Shown: piece after piece, positions 1-5,913 of the stretch | How the letters are laid out: each line of letters starts with the position of its first letter | How positions within the stretch are numbered: the first letter of the stretch is position 1 | DNA from: Pseudomonadota bacterium | GTDB lineage: Bacteria; Desulfobacterota; Desulfarculia; Desulfarculales; JAHJDS01 | DNA length: 12,789 bases | Reading direction: 5' to 3' | NCBI GenBank assembly: GCA_018812395.1 | Contig: JAHJDS010000186.1 | Location: 1-12,789, forward strand | The notes under the pieces: model-generated | Seen by the model: the letters and a program-made list of their open reading frames with translations, nothing else | What the model was told of the DNA's origin: nothing | Databases searched by the model: none | Program-made: the position numbers and the translations under genes

Positions 1-299
1 GCCGGGGGGGGTGATTTTTCGGCAACTTCGCCCTGGAGCTGGGCGACACGAACCGCAAGCTGGCCTCGGCCGCCAACCGCTTTTTCATTCGCTGGAAAGA
101 GATGCTGGAGTCCCTGATCGGTCAGGCAAAGGAGGCGGGCCAACTGGACGCCGAGACCGACGGCGACGCCCTGGCCCTGCTGATTATGAGCGTCATCGAG
201 GGTTCGCTCCTGATCTGCAAGGCCGGCAAGGACACGGATCAGTTCCAGAAGACGGCCGGCATCCTCAAGACCATCATCGCCGGCCAGGCCACGCCTTAG
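1..299 (+). CDS. TetR/AcrR-family regulator, C-terminal fragment (partial, probable frameshift)
   Basis: This is the ligand-binding and dimerisation half of a TetR-type repressor, cut by the left window edge. The frame from 15 to the TAG at 297-299 encodes 94 residues. It opens with FFGNFALELGDTN, which fits the conserved P-x-G-C-L-x-G-N-x-A-x-E segment of TetR C-terminal domains, and continues with amphipathic helices ending IEGSLLICKAGKD, also typical. The DNA-binding helix-turn-helix lies outside the window. The same frame has an in-frame TGA at 12-14. Removing one T from the T5 run at 15-19 would instead read P-G-G-V-I-F-G-N from position 2 onward, which is what the family expects. The gene therefore looks frameshifted here, either truly or through a sequencing error beside a G8 run. 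The regulated genes would lie to the left. It faces the ATPase gene at 359-1156 with a 59-base gap. Confidence 0.7.
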
Positions 300-358
300 C
301 CCGAGGCCGCCGGCGCCGCGGGGACCGGACCTCCGGGTCGCGGGCCCGGGCGTCTATC

Positions 359-1156
359 TCACCTGTCCATCTTGAACAGGCTGATCAACTCCGGATCGAA
401 CATGTCCGGGGGCCGGGCGGGCTCGACGCCCTCGAACAACTCCTCGAGATAGGCCTGATGGTCGGCCATGAATTGCCGGTAGAATCGGACGTGCTCCAGA
501 TCCTCGTAGGCCACCTGTTCCAGTCGGCCGCCGTCAAAGGAGATGATCTTGGCCCCGGGAAAGGAGAGCAGCACGGGCGAGTGGGTGGCGATGATGAACT
601 GCGAGTCCTCCCGGGCGTCGTGGCCGGCCATGATCCGCAGGAACTTGGCCTGGCTCCGGGGCGACAGGGCCGCCTCGGGCTCGTCCATGACGTAGATGCC
701 GGCCAGTTGGAAACAGTACGAACTGAAGAACTGGAGAAACGACTCGCCGTGGGATTGCTGGTGAAAGGATCGTCCCCCGTAAAACCGGAGGCGACCCGGG
801 GCGTCCATCTCCAGATCGTCCACTGAGGACGCGAAATTGAAAAAGGCCTCGGCCCGGAAAAAGAAGCCGTACTTGTGGTATTGGCGCCAGGCGACCTCGG
901 CGAATTCCCACAGCCGGGCCTCGAAGGGATTGCGGTGCACGGGGTGGGTTTTTTGTCCTCCCCAGACGTGCAGGCCCGCCCGACGGACCAGAGTCTCCAG
1001 GACGGCCGATTTGCCCGTGCCGTTTTCGCCCACGAAAAAAACGACCCGGGCGTCGAGGTCAACTTCAGGGGTGTTCTGGATGCATGGCAAGGAGAACGGA
1101 TAGAATTTGTGGCTGGGAAACTCGTCGGTCCTAATCTTGAGACGCGAGAGATACAC
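359..1156 (-). CDS. Stand-alone AAA/ABC-type ATPase (COG3910-like)
   Basis: A 265-residue soluble ATPase with one ABC/RecF-like nucleotide-binding domain and no membrane segment. Visible motifs are Walker A GENGTGKS (43-50), a signature-like QSHGES (134-139), Walker B with catalytic glutamate YVMDEPEAALSP (155-166), and the switch histidine in ATHSP (190-194). Two such domains normally dimerise around ATP. The N-terminal PFSLPCIQNTPEVDLD block resembles the COG3910 'predicted ATPase' group, whose cellular role is not established. Start: a GTG at 1156 preceded by GGGGAGGAGCA, a strong Shine-Dalgarno, and by a good promoter at 1186-1214, so the mRNA leader is only about 20 bases. It appears monocistronic: the ankyrin gene upstream ends 152 bases away and a promoter lies between. 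Overlap with DNA-repair or defence ATPases (AAA_21 type) is possible, but no partner nuclease is adjacent. Confidence 0.85.
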   Translation of the reverse strand: MYLSRLKIRTDEFPSHKFYPFSLPCIQNTPEVDLDARVVFFVGENGTGKSAVLETLVRRAGLHVWGGQKTHPVHRNPFEARLWEFAEVAWRQYHKYGFFFRAEAFFNFASSVDDLEMDAPGRLRFYGGRSFHQQSHGESFLQFFSSYCFQLAGIYVMDEPEAALSPRSQAKFLRIMAGHDAREDSQFIIATHSPVLLSFPGAKIISFDGGRLEQVAYEDLEHVRFYRQFMADHQAYLEELFEGVEPARPPDMFDPELISLFKMDR

Positions 1157-1185
1157 TGCTCCTCCCCGGTTGAAACAATCGCCAC

Positions 1186-1214
1186 ATCATATGACGACGG
1201 ACCCGGGCGGTCAA
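1186..1214 (-). promoter_or_regulatory. Sigma-70-type promoter of the AAA ATPase gene
   Basis: On the minus strand, TTGACC (plus 1209-1214) is followed by exactly 17 bases and then TATGAT (plus 1186-1191). Both hexamers match consensus at five of six positions. Transcription should start near 1178, about 22 bases before the GTG start codon at 1156. Confidence 0.75.
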
Positions 1215-1308
1215 TATGGCCCTGTGCCGTGCCGCCCGGAACTCGAATTTCGCCTTCCCCAATTCGGCCCGGCCCCGACGGCCTCGAGGGAAGCGGTCCC
1301 ATCTGACG

Positions 1309-2379
1309 TCAACGTTCCAGCAAGAGGTCGGCCACCAGCCAGCGTCCGGCCTTGTGGACCAGGATCAGGCTGATCCGGCCCATTTCCGATTGCATCTTGT
1401 GACGCACGAATTTTTTGGCCAGCCGCTGGCGGCGGGGATGCACGATCCGGCCCCAGCGGGCGCGAATGAATAGATCGACCATCAGGGCTTCGTTGAAAAA
1501 AACCTCGGCCGTGGCCCGGCGGCCGACCGCCTGCACCCGGCCCACGGACTCGAATCCGATACAGACGATCCGCAGGAACTCATACAGATCATCGCCGGAA
1601 GACGGCAGGCCGTCCAGCATCTTACCGGTGGCGTGACGCCTCAGTCGCCGGACGTCGCCCCGGGCCCCGGCCCGGAAAAAGGCCCGGACCACGTCGGACA
1701 CCGCGGCCCTGGTCCGGGCCGGACCAGGGGAGGTCCTCGGTGACGCGGTCGGGCGTCCTTTAGGGCCGGGCCGCCGGCCAGGGGTCCCACCCTCGACGCC
1801 GCCCCGCAGCCGAAGGAGCCGGGCCACCGCCGGGCGCCGGCTTCGCCGGGCCGAGGCCAGGGGCGTCAGCCCCGTGACGGTCCGGGCGTTGACCTCGGCC
1901 CCCTTGTCCAGCAGGATCTCGACCAACTGCCGCCGGCCCAGGCCGGCCGCGTAGTGGAGCGGCGTAACGCCGACCTTGTTCCGGGCGTTGACGTAGGCCC
2001 CCCGGGCCAACAGCAGTCGGGCCAGTCCGGCCCAACCCCGGAACACGGCCTCGTGCAGCGGCGTCTCGCCGTCCCGGTTCTCGGCGTTCACGTCCGCCTC
2101 GGCGTCGAGCAGCAGTTCGGCCAGATTGACGTGCCCCTCCACCGCCGCCCAGTGCAGGGCCGTCCGACCCCAGGCGTCGGCCCCGTCAATGGCCTGGGGG
2201 TGACGGCGCAACACCGCCCGCACCCGGGCCTCGTCACCGGCCCTGACCGCCTCGATCAGGTCTCGGCCGCCCGGTATGGTGGCGGGCCCCGCCTTTCCGG
2301 GCGGGCTTGATGCGAACACCACCAACGCCAGGATCAGGCCGACCCCGCACCTGATTCTATGTCCGTCCGTGAACGCCAT
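1309..2379 (-). CDS. Exported ankyrin-repeat protein with NTF2-like C-terminal domain
   Basis: A 356-residue protein in three parts. Residues 1-30 look like a signal peptide: a basic start, then the hydrophobic run GVGLILALVVFASS, then a K-A-G-P-A region. Residues 40-194 form about five ankyrin repeats, with clear G-x-T-A/P-L-H-x-A-A cores at 71-79, 104-112 and 137-145 and D/G-A-x-V-N-A turns. A Pro/Gly/Arg-rich linker (about 195-225) leads to a domain at 226-356. That domain begins VVRAFFRAGARGD and ends HKAGRWLVADLLLER, the layout of SnoaL/NTF2-like folds; this assignment is from pattern only. Ankyrin repeats mediate protein binding, so a periplasmic or secreted binding role is likely, but no enzyme activity can be named. 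The ATG at 2379 is preceded by AAGGGTGG. It is divergent from the CBS-ACT gene, and I saw no convincing promoter for it. Confidence 0.82.
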   Translation of the reverse strand: MAFTDGHRIRCGVGLILALVVFASSPPGKAGPATIPGGRDLIEAVRAGDEARVRAVLRRHPQAIDGADAWGRTALHWAAVEGHVNLAELLLDAEADVNAENRDGETPLHEAVFRGWAGLARLLLARGAYVNARNKVGVTPLHYAAGLGRRQLVEILLDKGAEVNARTVTGLTPLASARRSRRPAVARLLRLRGGVEGGTPGRRPGPKGRPTASPRTSPGPARTRAAVSDVVRAFFRAGARGDVRRLRRHATGKMLDGLPSSGDDLYEFLRIVCIGFESVGRVQAVGRRATAEVFFNEALMVDLFIRARWGRIVHPRRQRLAKKFVRHKMQSEMGRISLILVHKAGRWLVADLLLER

Positions 2380-2473
2380 GTTCCACCCTTTTTACGCCGC
2401 AAGGTCGACCGCTGGCAAGTCATAACCGCCGACCCTCGACCCCGGCCAAATCCCTTTTTAAACCGAACCGACA

Positions 2474-2502
2474 TTGACTTGACGGCGGACAACAAATATC
2501 TT
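2474..2502 (+). promoter_or_regulatory. Sigma-70-type promoter of the CBS-ACT gene
   Basis: TTGACT (2474-2479), a 17-base spacer and TATCTT (2497-2502) lie in an AT-richer pocket of the divergent intergenic region. Transcription would start near 2509, giving a leader of about 45 bases before the ATG at 2555. A second -35-like TTGACG overlaps at 2479-2484 but lacks a well-placed -10. Confidence 0.6.
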
Positions 2503-2554
2503 GTAGAAATAAGCCCGAAATCGCCGTCAGACGAACCCTTGCCGGAGGTGGACC

Positions 2555-3208
2555 ATGATCGTCAAAAAGCGCATGGTTTCCGATGCCATTACCCTGAGCC
2601 CCGATGACTCGTTCAAGAAGGCCATCAACATCGTCCAGGACAAAGGCATCCGTCACTTGCCGGTCGTGGACAACGGTCGGGTGGTGGGCATTGTCACCGA
2701 CCGGGACCTGGCCAAGGCCTCGCCCTCGGCGGCCACGTCCCTGTCCGTCTATGAGTTGAACTACCTGCTGTCGAGCATCACCATCAAAGACCTGATGACC
2801 AAAAAGCCGATCACCGTGGACGCCAACGCGCCCATCGAGGAGGCGGCCAAGCTCATTCACGAGCACAATATCGGGGCCCTGCCCGTGGTCGAGGACGGCA
2901 AGTTCGTCGGCCTGGTCACCAAGTCGGACATCCTGGGCACCTTTGTCGAGATCCTGGGCCTGGGCATTCCCAGCGTCCGGCTCGAACTCGATCTGGAGAA
3001 CCGGGCCGGCGCCCTGATGGAAACCCTCAAAACTATTCGGGACGCCGGCGGGTACCTGGTCAGCATCATCACCTTCCAGAAGGAAGAAGCCGGGATTCGC
3101 AAGAGCGTGGTTCGGGTGCGGGTGGATGACGAGGCCGCGCTCAGGGCGGCCCTGGAAAAGGCCGGGCCGCCGATCATGAAGGTCTGCGACGTCTGCCGTC
3201 TCGATTGA
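2555..3208 (+). CDS. CBS-domain pair plus ACT domain protein (AcuB-like)
   Basis: A 217-residue cytoplasmic sensor-type protein. Two CBS motifs form a Bateman module. CBS1 (about 7-57) contains GIRHLPVVDNGRVVGIVTDRD, interrupted here only for description, and CBS2 (about 77-130) contains NIGALPVVEDGKFVGLVTKSD; such pairs bind adenine nucleotides. An ACT-like domain follows (about 141-195, RLELDLENRAGALMETL), usually an amino-acid-binding fold. The tail ends CDVCRLD, a CxxC pair that could hold a metal or be redox-active. Length and order match Bacillus AcuB (acetoin utilisation), but no acuA or acuC is nearby, so the substrate link is open. The start is fixed by GGAGG six bases before the ATG. 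A terminator-like hairpin at 3240-3289 follows, so the gene is probably mainly monocistronic. Confidence 0.88.
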   Translation: MIVKKRMVSDAITLSPDDSFKKAINIVQDKGIRHLPVVDNGRVVGIVTDRDLAKASPSAATSLSVYELNYLLSSITIKDLMTKKPITVDANAPIEEAAKLIHEHNIGALPVVEDGKFVGLVTKSDILGTFVEILGLGIPSVRLELDLENRAGALMETLKTIRDAGGYLVSIITFQKEEAGIRKSVVRVRVDDEAALRAALEKAGPPIMKVCDVCRLD

Positions 3209-3239
3209 TGGCCCCCGGCCTTGACCGGCCCTTAAAGCT

Positions 3240-3289
3240 GCCATCTCGTCCGGGACCGGGTGGGTTTCGGCGGGATGGCCGTTTTTTTT
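3240..3289 (+). terminator. Intrinsic terminator or attenuator between CBS-ACT and CMD genes
   Basis: GCCATCTC (3240-3247) pairs with GGGATGGC (3272-3279), eight pairs with one U-G wobble, around a 24-base GC-rich loop. It is followed by CG and eight T residues (3282-3289). The T tract runs straight into TAAGGAG, the Shine-Dalgarno of the next gene. It can act as the terminator of the CBS-ACT gene or as a leader attenuator of the gene at 3305. CGGCC copies at about 3216-3220 and 3226-3230 could compete for GGCCG at 3277-3281. Confidence 0.6.
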
Positions 3290-3304
3290 AAGGAGATCAC
3301 AAAA

Positions 3305-3685
3305 ATGTCCGACGATCTAAAGGAAAAGACCCAGGCCACGGCCAAGCTCTATTTTGACGGCTACCAGGGGGAGGTGCCCTACGCCTTGTGGCGCTCCTTT
3401 GACCCCGACCTGGCCCGGGACCTGTCCCTGTTCATCACCGGCCGGATGTACTCCCGCCAGAAGCTGCCCCACCCGACCCGGCAACTGGTGACCGTCGCCG
3501 CCCTGACCGCCCTGGGGCGGACCGAGGAACTAAGGCTCCACATCTGGGCCGCGCTCAACGTGGGCTGTTCGGCCGAGGAGATCGCCGAGACCATCTTCCA
3601 GGTGTTCACCTACGCCGGCATGCCCGTGGTCAACCAGGCGTTGAAGGTGCTGCGCTCTGTGTTGGATGAAAAAGGGGCCGACTGA
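3305..3685 (+). CDS. Carboxymuconolactone decarboxylase (CMD/AhpD-like) family protein
   Basis: A 126-residue all-helical protein of the CMD family. The family core is clear: RQLVTVAALTALGRTEELRL (59-78), then HIWAALNVGCSAEEIAETIF, then QVFTYAGMPVVNQAL. Only one cysteine lies in the core (VGCSAEE), so the C-x-x-C pair of AhpD-type peroxidase partners is missing. That leans towards the PcaC-like branch, but many members of this size have unknown substrates. No aromatic-degradation genes are nearby. Start: the ATG at 3305 with TAAGGAG nine bases upstream, a near-perfect ribosome site. An in-frame reading 15 codons further upstream has no such site and runs through the terminator stem. I found no separate promoter in the 97-base gap, so expression may depend on read-through from the CBS-ACT gene. 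Confidence 0.85.
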   Translation: MSDDLKEKTQATAKLYFDGYQGEVPYALWRSFDPDLARDLSLFITGRMYSRQKLPHPTRQLVTVAALTALGRTEELRLHIWAALNVGCSAEEIAETIFQVFTYAGMPVVNQALKVLRSVLDEKGAD

Positions 3686-3853
3686 GCCCGATTGTCGAAC
3701 TATTCGTTCTAAAATCAGGACCACGGACGAAACCCAACTCTGGATTGACCGGCCTGGCCCCGCCTTGCCCCCGATGATCACGCCCGATCGGATGCGAGCC
3801 CCGGGCCCCGGCCGCCGGCCGTTGAACCCCCCCGGAATTTGTTGCCCCCCTCG

Positions 3854-3882
3854 TTGATTGTCCTGAAATGGGTGGTTATCTT
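3854..3882 (+). promoter_or_regulatory. Sigma-70-type promoter of the small lipoprotein gene
   Basis: TTGATT (3854-3859), a 17-base spacer and TATCTT (3877-3882) precede the lipoprotein start by about 31 bases. The -10 hexamer and spacing are the same as in the promoter at 2474-2502. The rest of the 228-base gap from 3686 shows no gene. Confidence 0.65.
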
Positions 3883-3913
3883 TACGGCAGAACTAGGAAT
3901 TATGGAGGACACC

Positions 3914-4114
3914 ATGCGACGGCTGTTAGTATTGGTCTTGGCGCTCAGCGTTCTGGCGGCCGGGTGCGGGGCCTTGTTCGCCCCGGTTCCGCCGGCCGGC
4001 CAACCGGCCAGTCCGGCGATGAAGGGAACCGGCTATCTCCCTCGGCCCACCCCGAACTTTTTCCAGGATCGCGACCCGACCTCATTCCCCTACGGTTACA
4101 TGGGCGGGCCGTAG
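3914..4114 (+). CDS. Small predicted outer-membrane or surface lipoprotein
   Basis: A 66-residue protein with a lipoprotein signal peptide: MRRLL, the hydrophobic run VLVLALSVLA, and the lipobox LAAGC (14-18). Signal peptidase II should cut before C18, which would carry the lipid anchor. The mature part is about 49 residues, rich in Pro, Gly and aromatic residues (PRPTPNFFQDRDP, FPYGYMGGP) and without a recognisable domain, so it is probably disordered or an assembly anchor. I do not recognise a family. The start is set by GGAGG five bases before the ATG. A reading 25 codons longer in the same frame lacks a ribosome site and would bury the signal peptide. Its own promoter and terminator make it a stand-alone unit, possibly well expressed. 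Confidence 0.78.
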   Translation: MRRLLVLVLALSVLAAGCGALFAPVPPAGQPASPAMKGTGYLPRPTPNFFQDRDPTSFPYGYMGGP

Positions 4115-4135
4115 GCCAGGAAGTGACAACCGCCG

Positions 4136-4164
4136 GCCGTCTCCGGGGTGACCCCGGGGACGGC
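4136..4164 (+). repeat. Very stable 3'-UTR hairpin without U-tract
   Basis: GCCGTCTCCGGGG (4136-4148) pairs along its whole length with CCCCGGGGACGGC (4152-4164), 13 pairs with one U-G wobble, around a TGA triloop. It begins 22 bases after the lipoprotein stop codon and has no following T run. It could protect the mRNA 3' end or be a separate structural element. Confidence 0.7.
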
Positions 4165-4188
4165 TACCCAATCGCCCATCTCTGATAC

Positions 4189-4225
4189 CGTCCGGAGTCA
4201 CGTCGAGTGACCGGACGTTTTTTTT
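4189..4225 (+). terminator. Rho-independent terminator of the lipoprotein gene
   Basis: CGTCCGGAGTCAC (4189-4201) pairs with GTGACCGGACG (4207-4217), an 11-pair stem with a two-base bulge and a five-base loop. Eight T residues follow at 4218-4225. This is the clearest terminator in the window. Confidence 0.88.
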
Positions 4226-4351
4226 GCACGCGGTTCCTCTATACAAAGTTCATGACTAGTCGCCAGATGGCGCAACCCGCCCCCTCCTTTGTAAAGCGGG
4301 CGGGCCGCGCCCGGTACTGCCGCGACGCGAATAGAGATTATTGAATGAAGC

Positions 4352-4375
4352 GGGGCGTCGTCACCCGATCGCCCC
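4352..4375 (-). terminator. Weak hairpin downstream of the L,D-transpeptidase gene
   Basis: On the minus strand GGGGCG-A-TCG pairs with CGA-CGCCCC around a five-base loop, starting 18 bases past the stop codon at 4394. No real U-tract follows, so it may end or stabilise the transcript but is not a convincing intrinsic terminator. The remaining bases of the 4226-4393 gap hold short GC-rich inverted repeats and no gene. Confidence 0.35.
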
Positions 4376-4393
4376 CTCTTTGTCCCCGTTGAC

Positions 4394-5719
4394 TTACTGA
4401 TAATCAAGAGGGTTGGTCAGCCGGAAGTGGCCGACCATTGTCGGGTATTTATGGCCCAAGAGGCTCATGGCCGAGGTGCGAAAGCCCACGGTCCAGATGT
4501 TGATCACCAGGGGCACGCCCCGGGCGTCTTTGGCCCGGGCGACGATGCCGATGTGATCGAACACCGTGCCGTTGCGGATGCCCGTGTCCAGGGTGACGAT
4601 ATCCCCGGGCCGGAACGTGGCGAGGGTCTTATGGTTAACCTTGGTCGGCAGGACCAGGGCGTGGTGGGTCAGCCAAATCTGGATGTTCCTGGTCCGCCGA
4701 TGGTCGATATTGTAGTTCAGCCGCCTGATCCAGCGTTTATAGCGCCGGGGATGGACCAGGGCGTCCTCATGGACCAGGGCCTGGAGATCGATCCCGGCCC
4801 GGCGCAGGGCCCGGATGATGACGTCGGTGCAGACCGCCCAGTCCCTTGGGATGTCGCCGCCCGGAAATTTCAGTCGAAACTCGGCCGTGGCCCGGGACGA
4901 GTAATAGGCCCGGGCCGCCACCTGGGCCCGGGCCCCGGCCAGGACCAGGCGGCCCAAATACCCCGGAGAGTTGAGGCGGCGGTCAACGGCCGCGGACCGG
5001 TAGACCTCGACCCGGACGCCCGGCCTCACCCGGGCGTAGAGGTCGATCACGTCCCGGTCCTCCAGGGCGATGCAGCCCAGGGTCCAGTCTCGCTTCGAGC
5101 CCCCGCCGTGGATCCGGATCGAGCCGCCCAGCTTGGTATTTTGGGGCGGCGTCTTCCCGGCCCGGATGGCCCGGACGATGGCCCGAAAGGCTCGGTACGA
5201 GATGAGCCTTTGCCTCAGCCCTCGGCGGGCGTCCTCGATGTTCGGATAACTCAGGCGCAGGGAGCGGGCCCCGTACCGGGCCGCCTGGGGCCGGGGGATC
5301 ATCTCACACAGGAAGAAACGGCCTTCAGGGGTAGCGGCGTCGCCTTGCCGGATCTTGTCCCCCAGGGGATTGGTCGGGCTCAGGGCGATCCGATAGGTTT
5401 TTACTACCCTGCCGTCCCGCATCAGGTACAGACGCCGCTCTTGCTTGTAAACCTTGATCCAGACCCGGCTGATAAAGCGCTGAAGGACGTAGCCGACCCG
5501 CCCGGTCCGGGTCCGGACCTTGAGCCAGGAGCCCTGGCGGTCGATGTTTTTGAGGGTCTGATTGTGGTCCAGGCGGGCCAGCACCTTTGAGGCGGCCCCC
5601 GGGGCCTGATAGAGCTTGACTCCCGGCTGAATGGTATGCACCCCGGCCAGGGCCGGCCCGGCCTGGACCCCGACGAACAGGGTCGCTCCCAGGATAAGAC
5701 CCCGGTTCCTCAAACTCAT
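4394..5719 (-). CDS. Secreted SH3b-YkuD L,D-transpeptidase-DUF1287 fusion protein
   Basis: A 441-residue exported cell-wall enzyme. Residues 1-25 are a signal peptide (RNR start, GLILGATLFVGVQAG, cleavage after ALA). Residues 28-85 resemble a bacterial SH3 domain (VKLYQAPG, GSWLKVRTRTGRVGYV). Residues 86-240 are a YkuD L,D-transpeptidase, with LYLMRDGRVVKTYRIALS and the catalytic motif IHGGGSKRDWTLGCIAL; H204 and C216 are the expected active residues. Residues about 268-435 match DUF1287 (E. coli YijF type): PGGDIPRDWAVCTDVIIRAL with C297, NIDHRRTRNIQIW, PGDIVTLDTG and DHIGIV with H389. YkuD enzymes form 3-3 peptidoglycan cross-links or anchor proteins. DUF1287 is uncharacterised, though the Cys/His pair recalls NlpC/P60-like peptidases (inference). 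The ATG at 5719 was chosen because it opens the signal peptide; an upstream in-frame start at 5884 would add 55 unlikely residues. It is divergent from the DUF2225 gene. Confidence 0.9.
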   Translation of the reverse strand: MSLRNRGLILGATLFVGVQAGPALAGVHTIQPGVKLYQAPGAASKVLARLDHNQTLKNIDRQGSWLKVRTRTGRVGYVLQRFISRVWIKVYKQERRLYLMRDGRVVKTYRIALSPTNPLGDKIRQGDAATPEGRFFLCEMIPRPQAARYGARSLRLSYPNIEDARRGLRQRLISYRAFRAIVRAIRAGKTPPQNTKLGGSIRIHGGGSKRDWTLGCIALEDRDVIDLYARVRPGVRVEVYRSAAVDRRLNSPGYLGRLVLAGARAQVAARAYYSSRATAEFRLKFPGGDIPRDWAVCTDVIIRALRRAGIDLQALVHEDALVHPRRYKRWIRRLNYNIDHRRTRNIQIWLTHHALVLPTKVNHKTLATFRPGDIVTLDTGIRNGTVFDHIGIVARAKDARGVPLVINIWTVGFRTSAMSLLGHKYPTMVGHFRLTNPLDYQ

Positions 5720-5754
5720 GAACTCGCTTCCGATCACCTCGCCCCCCGACTTAG

Positions 5755-5782
5755 AATATAATTCCCGGTCCAAATTTTCTAA
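5755..5782 (-). promoter_or_regulatory. Possible promoter of the L,D-transpeptidase gene
   Basis: On the minus strand TTAGAA (plus 5777-5782) and TATATT (plus 5755-5760) are 16 bases apart, in the only AT-rich stretch of the 194-base divergent region. The -35 matches poorly. The -10 position fits a leader of about 30 bases to the ATG at 5719. Confidence 0.35.
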
Positions 5783-5913
5783 CACGACGACCAGCCCCGG
5801 GGTCAACCGCTTGTGGCCGGCTGACCCGGATGAGACGCAAAAAGATTTCAGCACGGGAACTCCTTGTGGTAATGAACGGTCCAAGTGGGTGAGTCACTTA
5901 CAGGAGCATCGCC

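Noticed and set aside
4226..4393. Small gene or tRNA in the gap after the lipoprotein terminator
   Set aside because: Only short GC-rich inverted repeats (for example CGCCA-GA-TGGCG) and the weak hairpin at 4352-4375 are present. No cloverleaf, ribosome site or credible protein.
4427..5590. Long open frame antisense to the L,D-transpeptidase
   Set aside because: It is Pro/Gly/Asp-rich with no recognisable domain and no ribosome site. The opposite strand encodes a clear multi-domain enzyme, so this is a GC-driven shadow.
5720..5884. Upstream in-frame start extending the L,D-transpeptidase by 55 residues
   Set aside because: It would bury the signal peptide inside the protein, lacks conserved sequence, and covers the likely promoter region.
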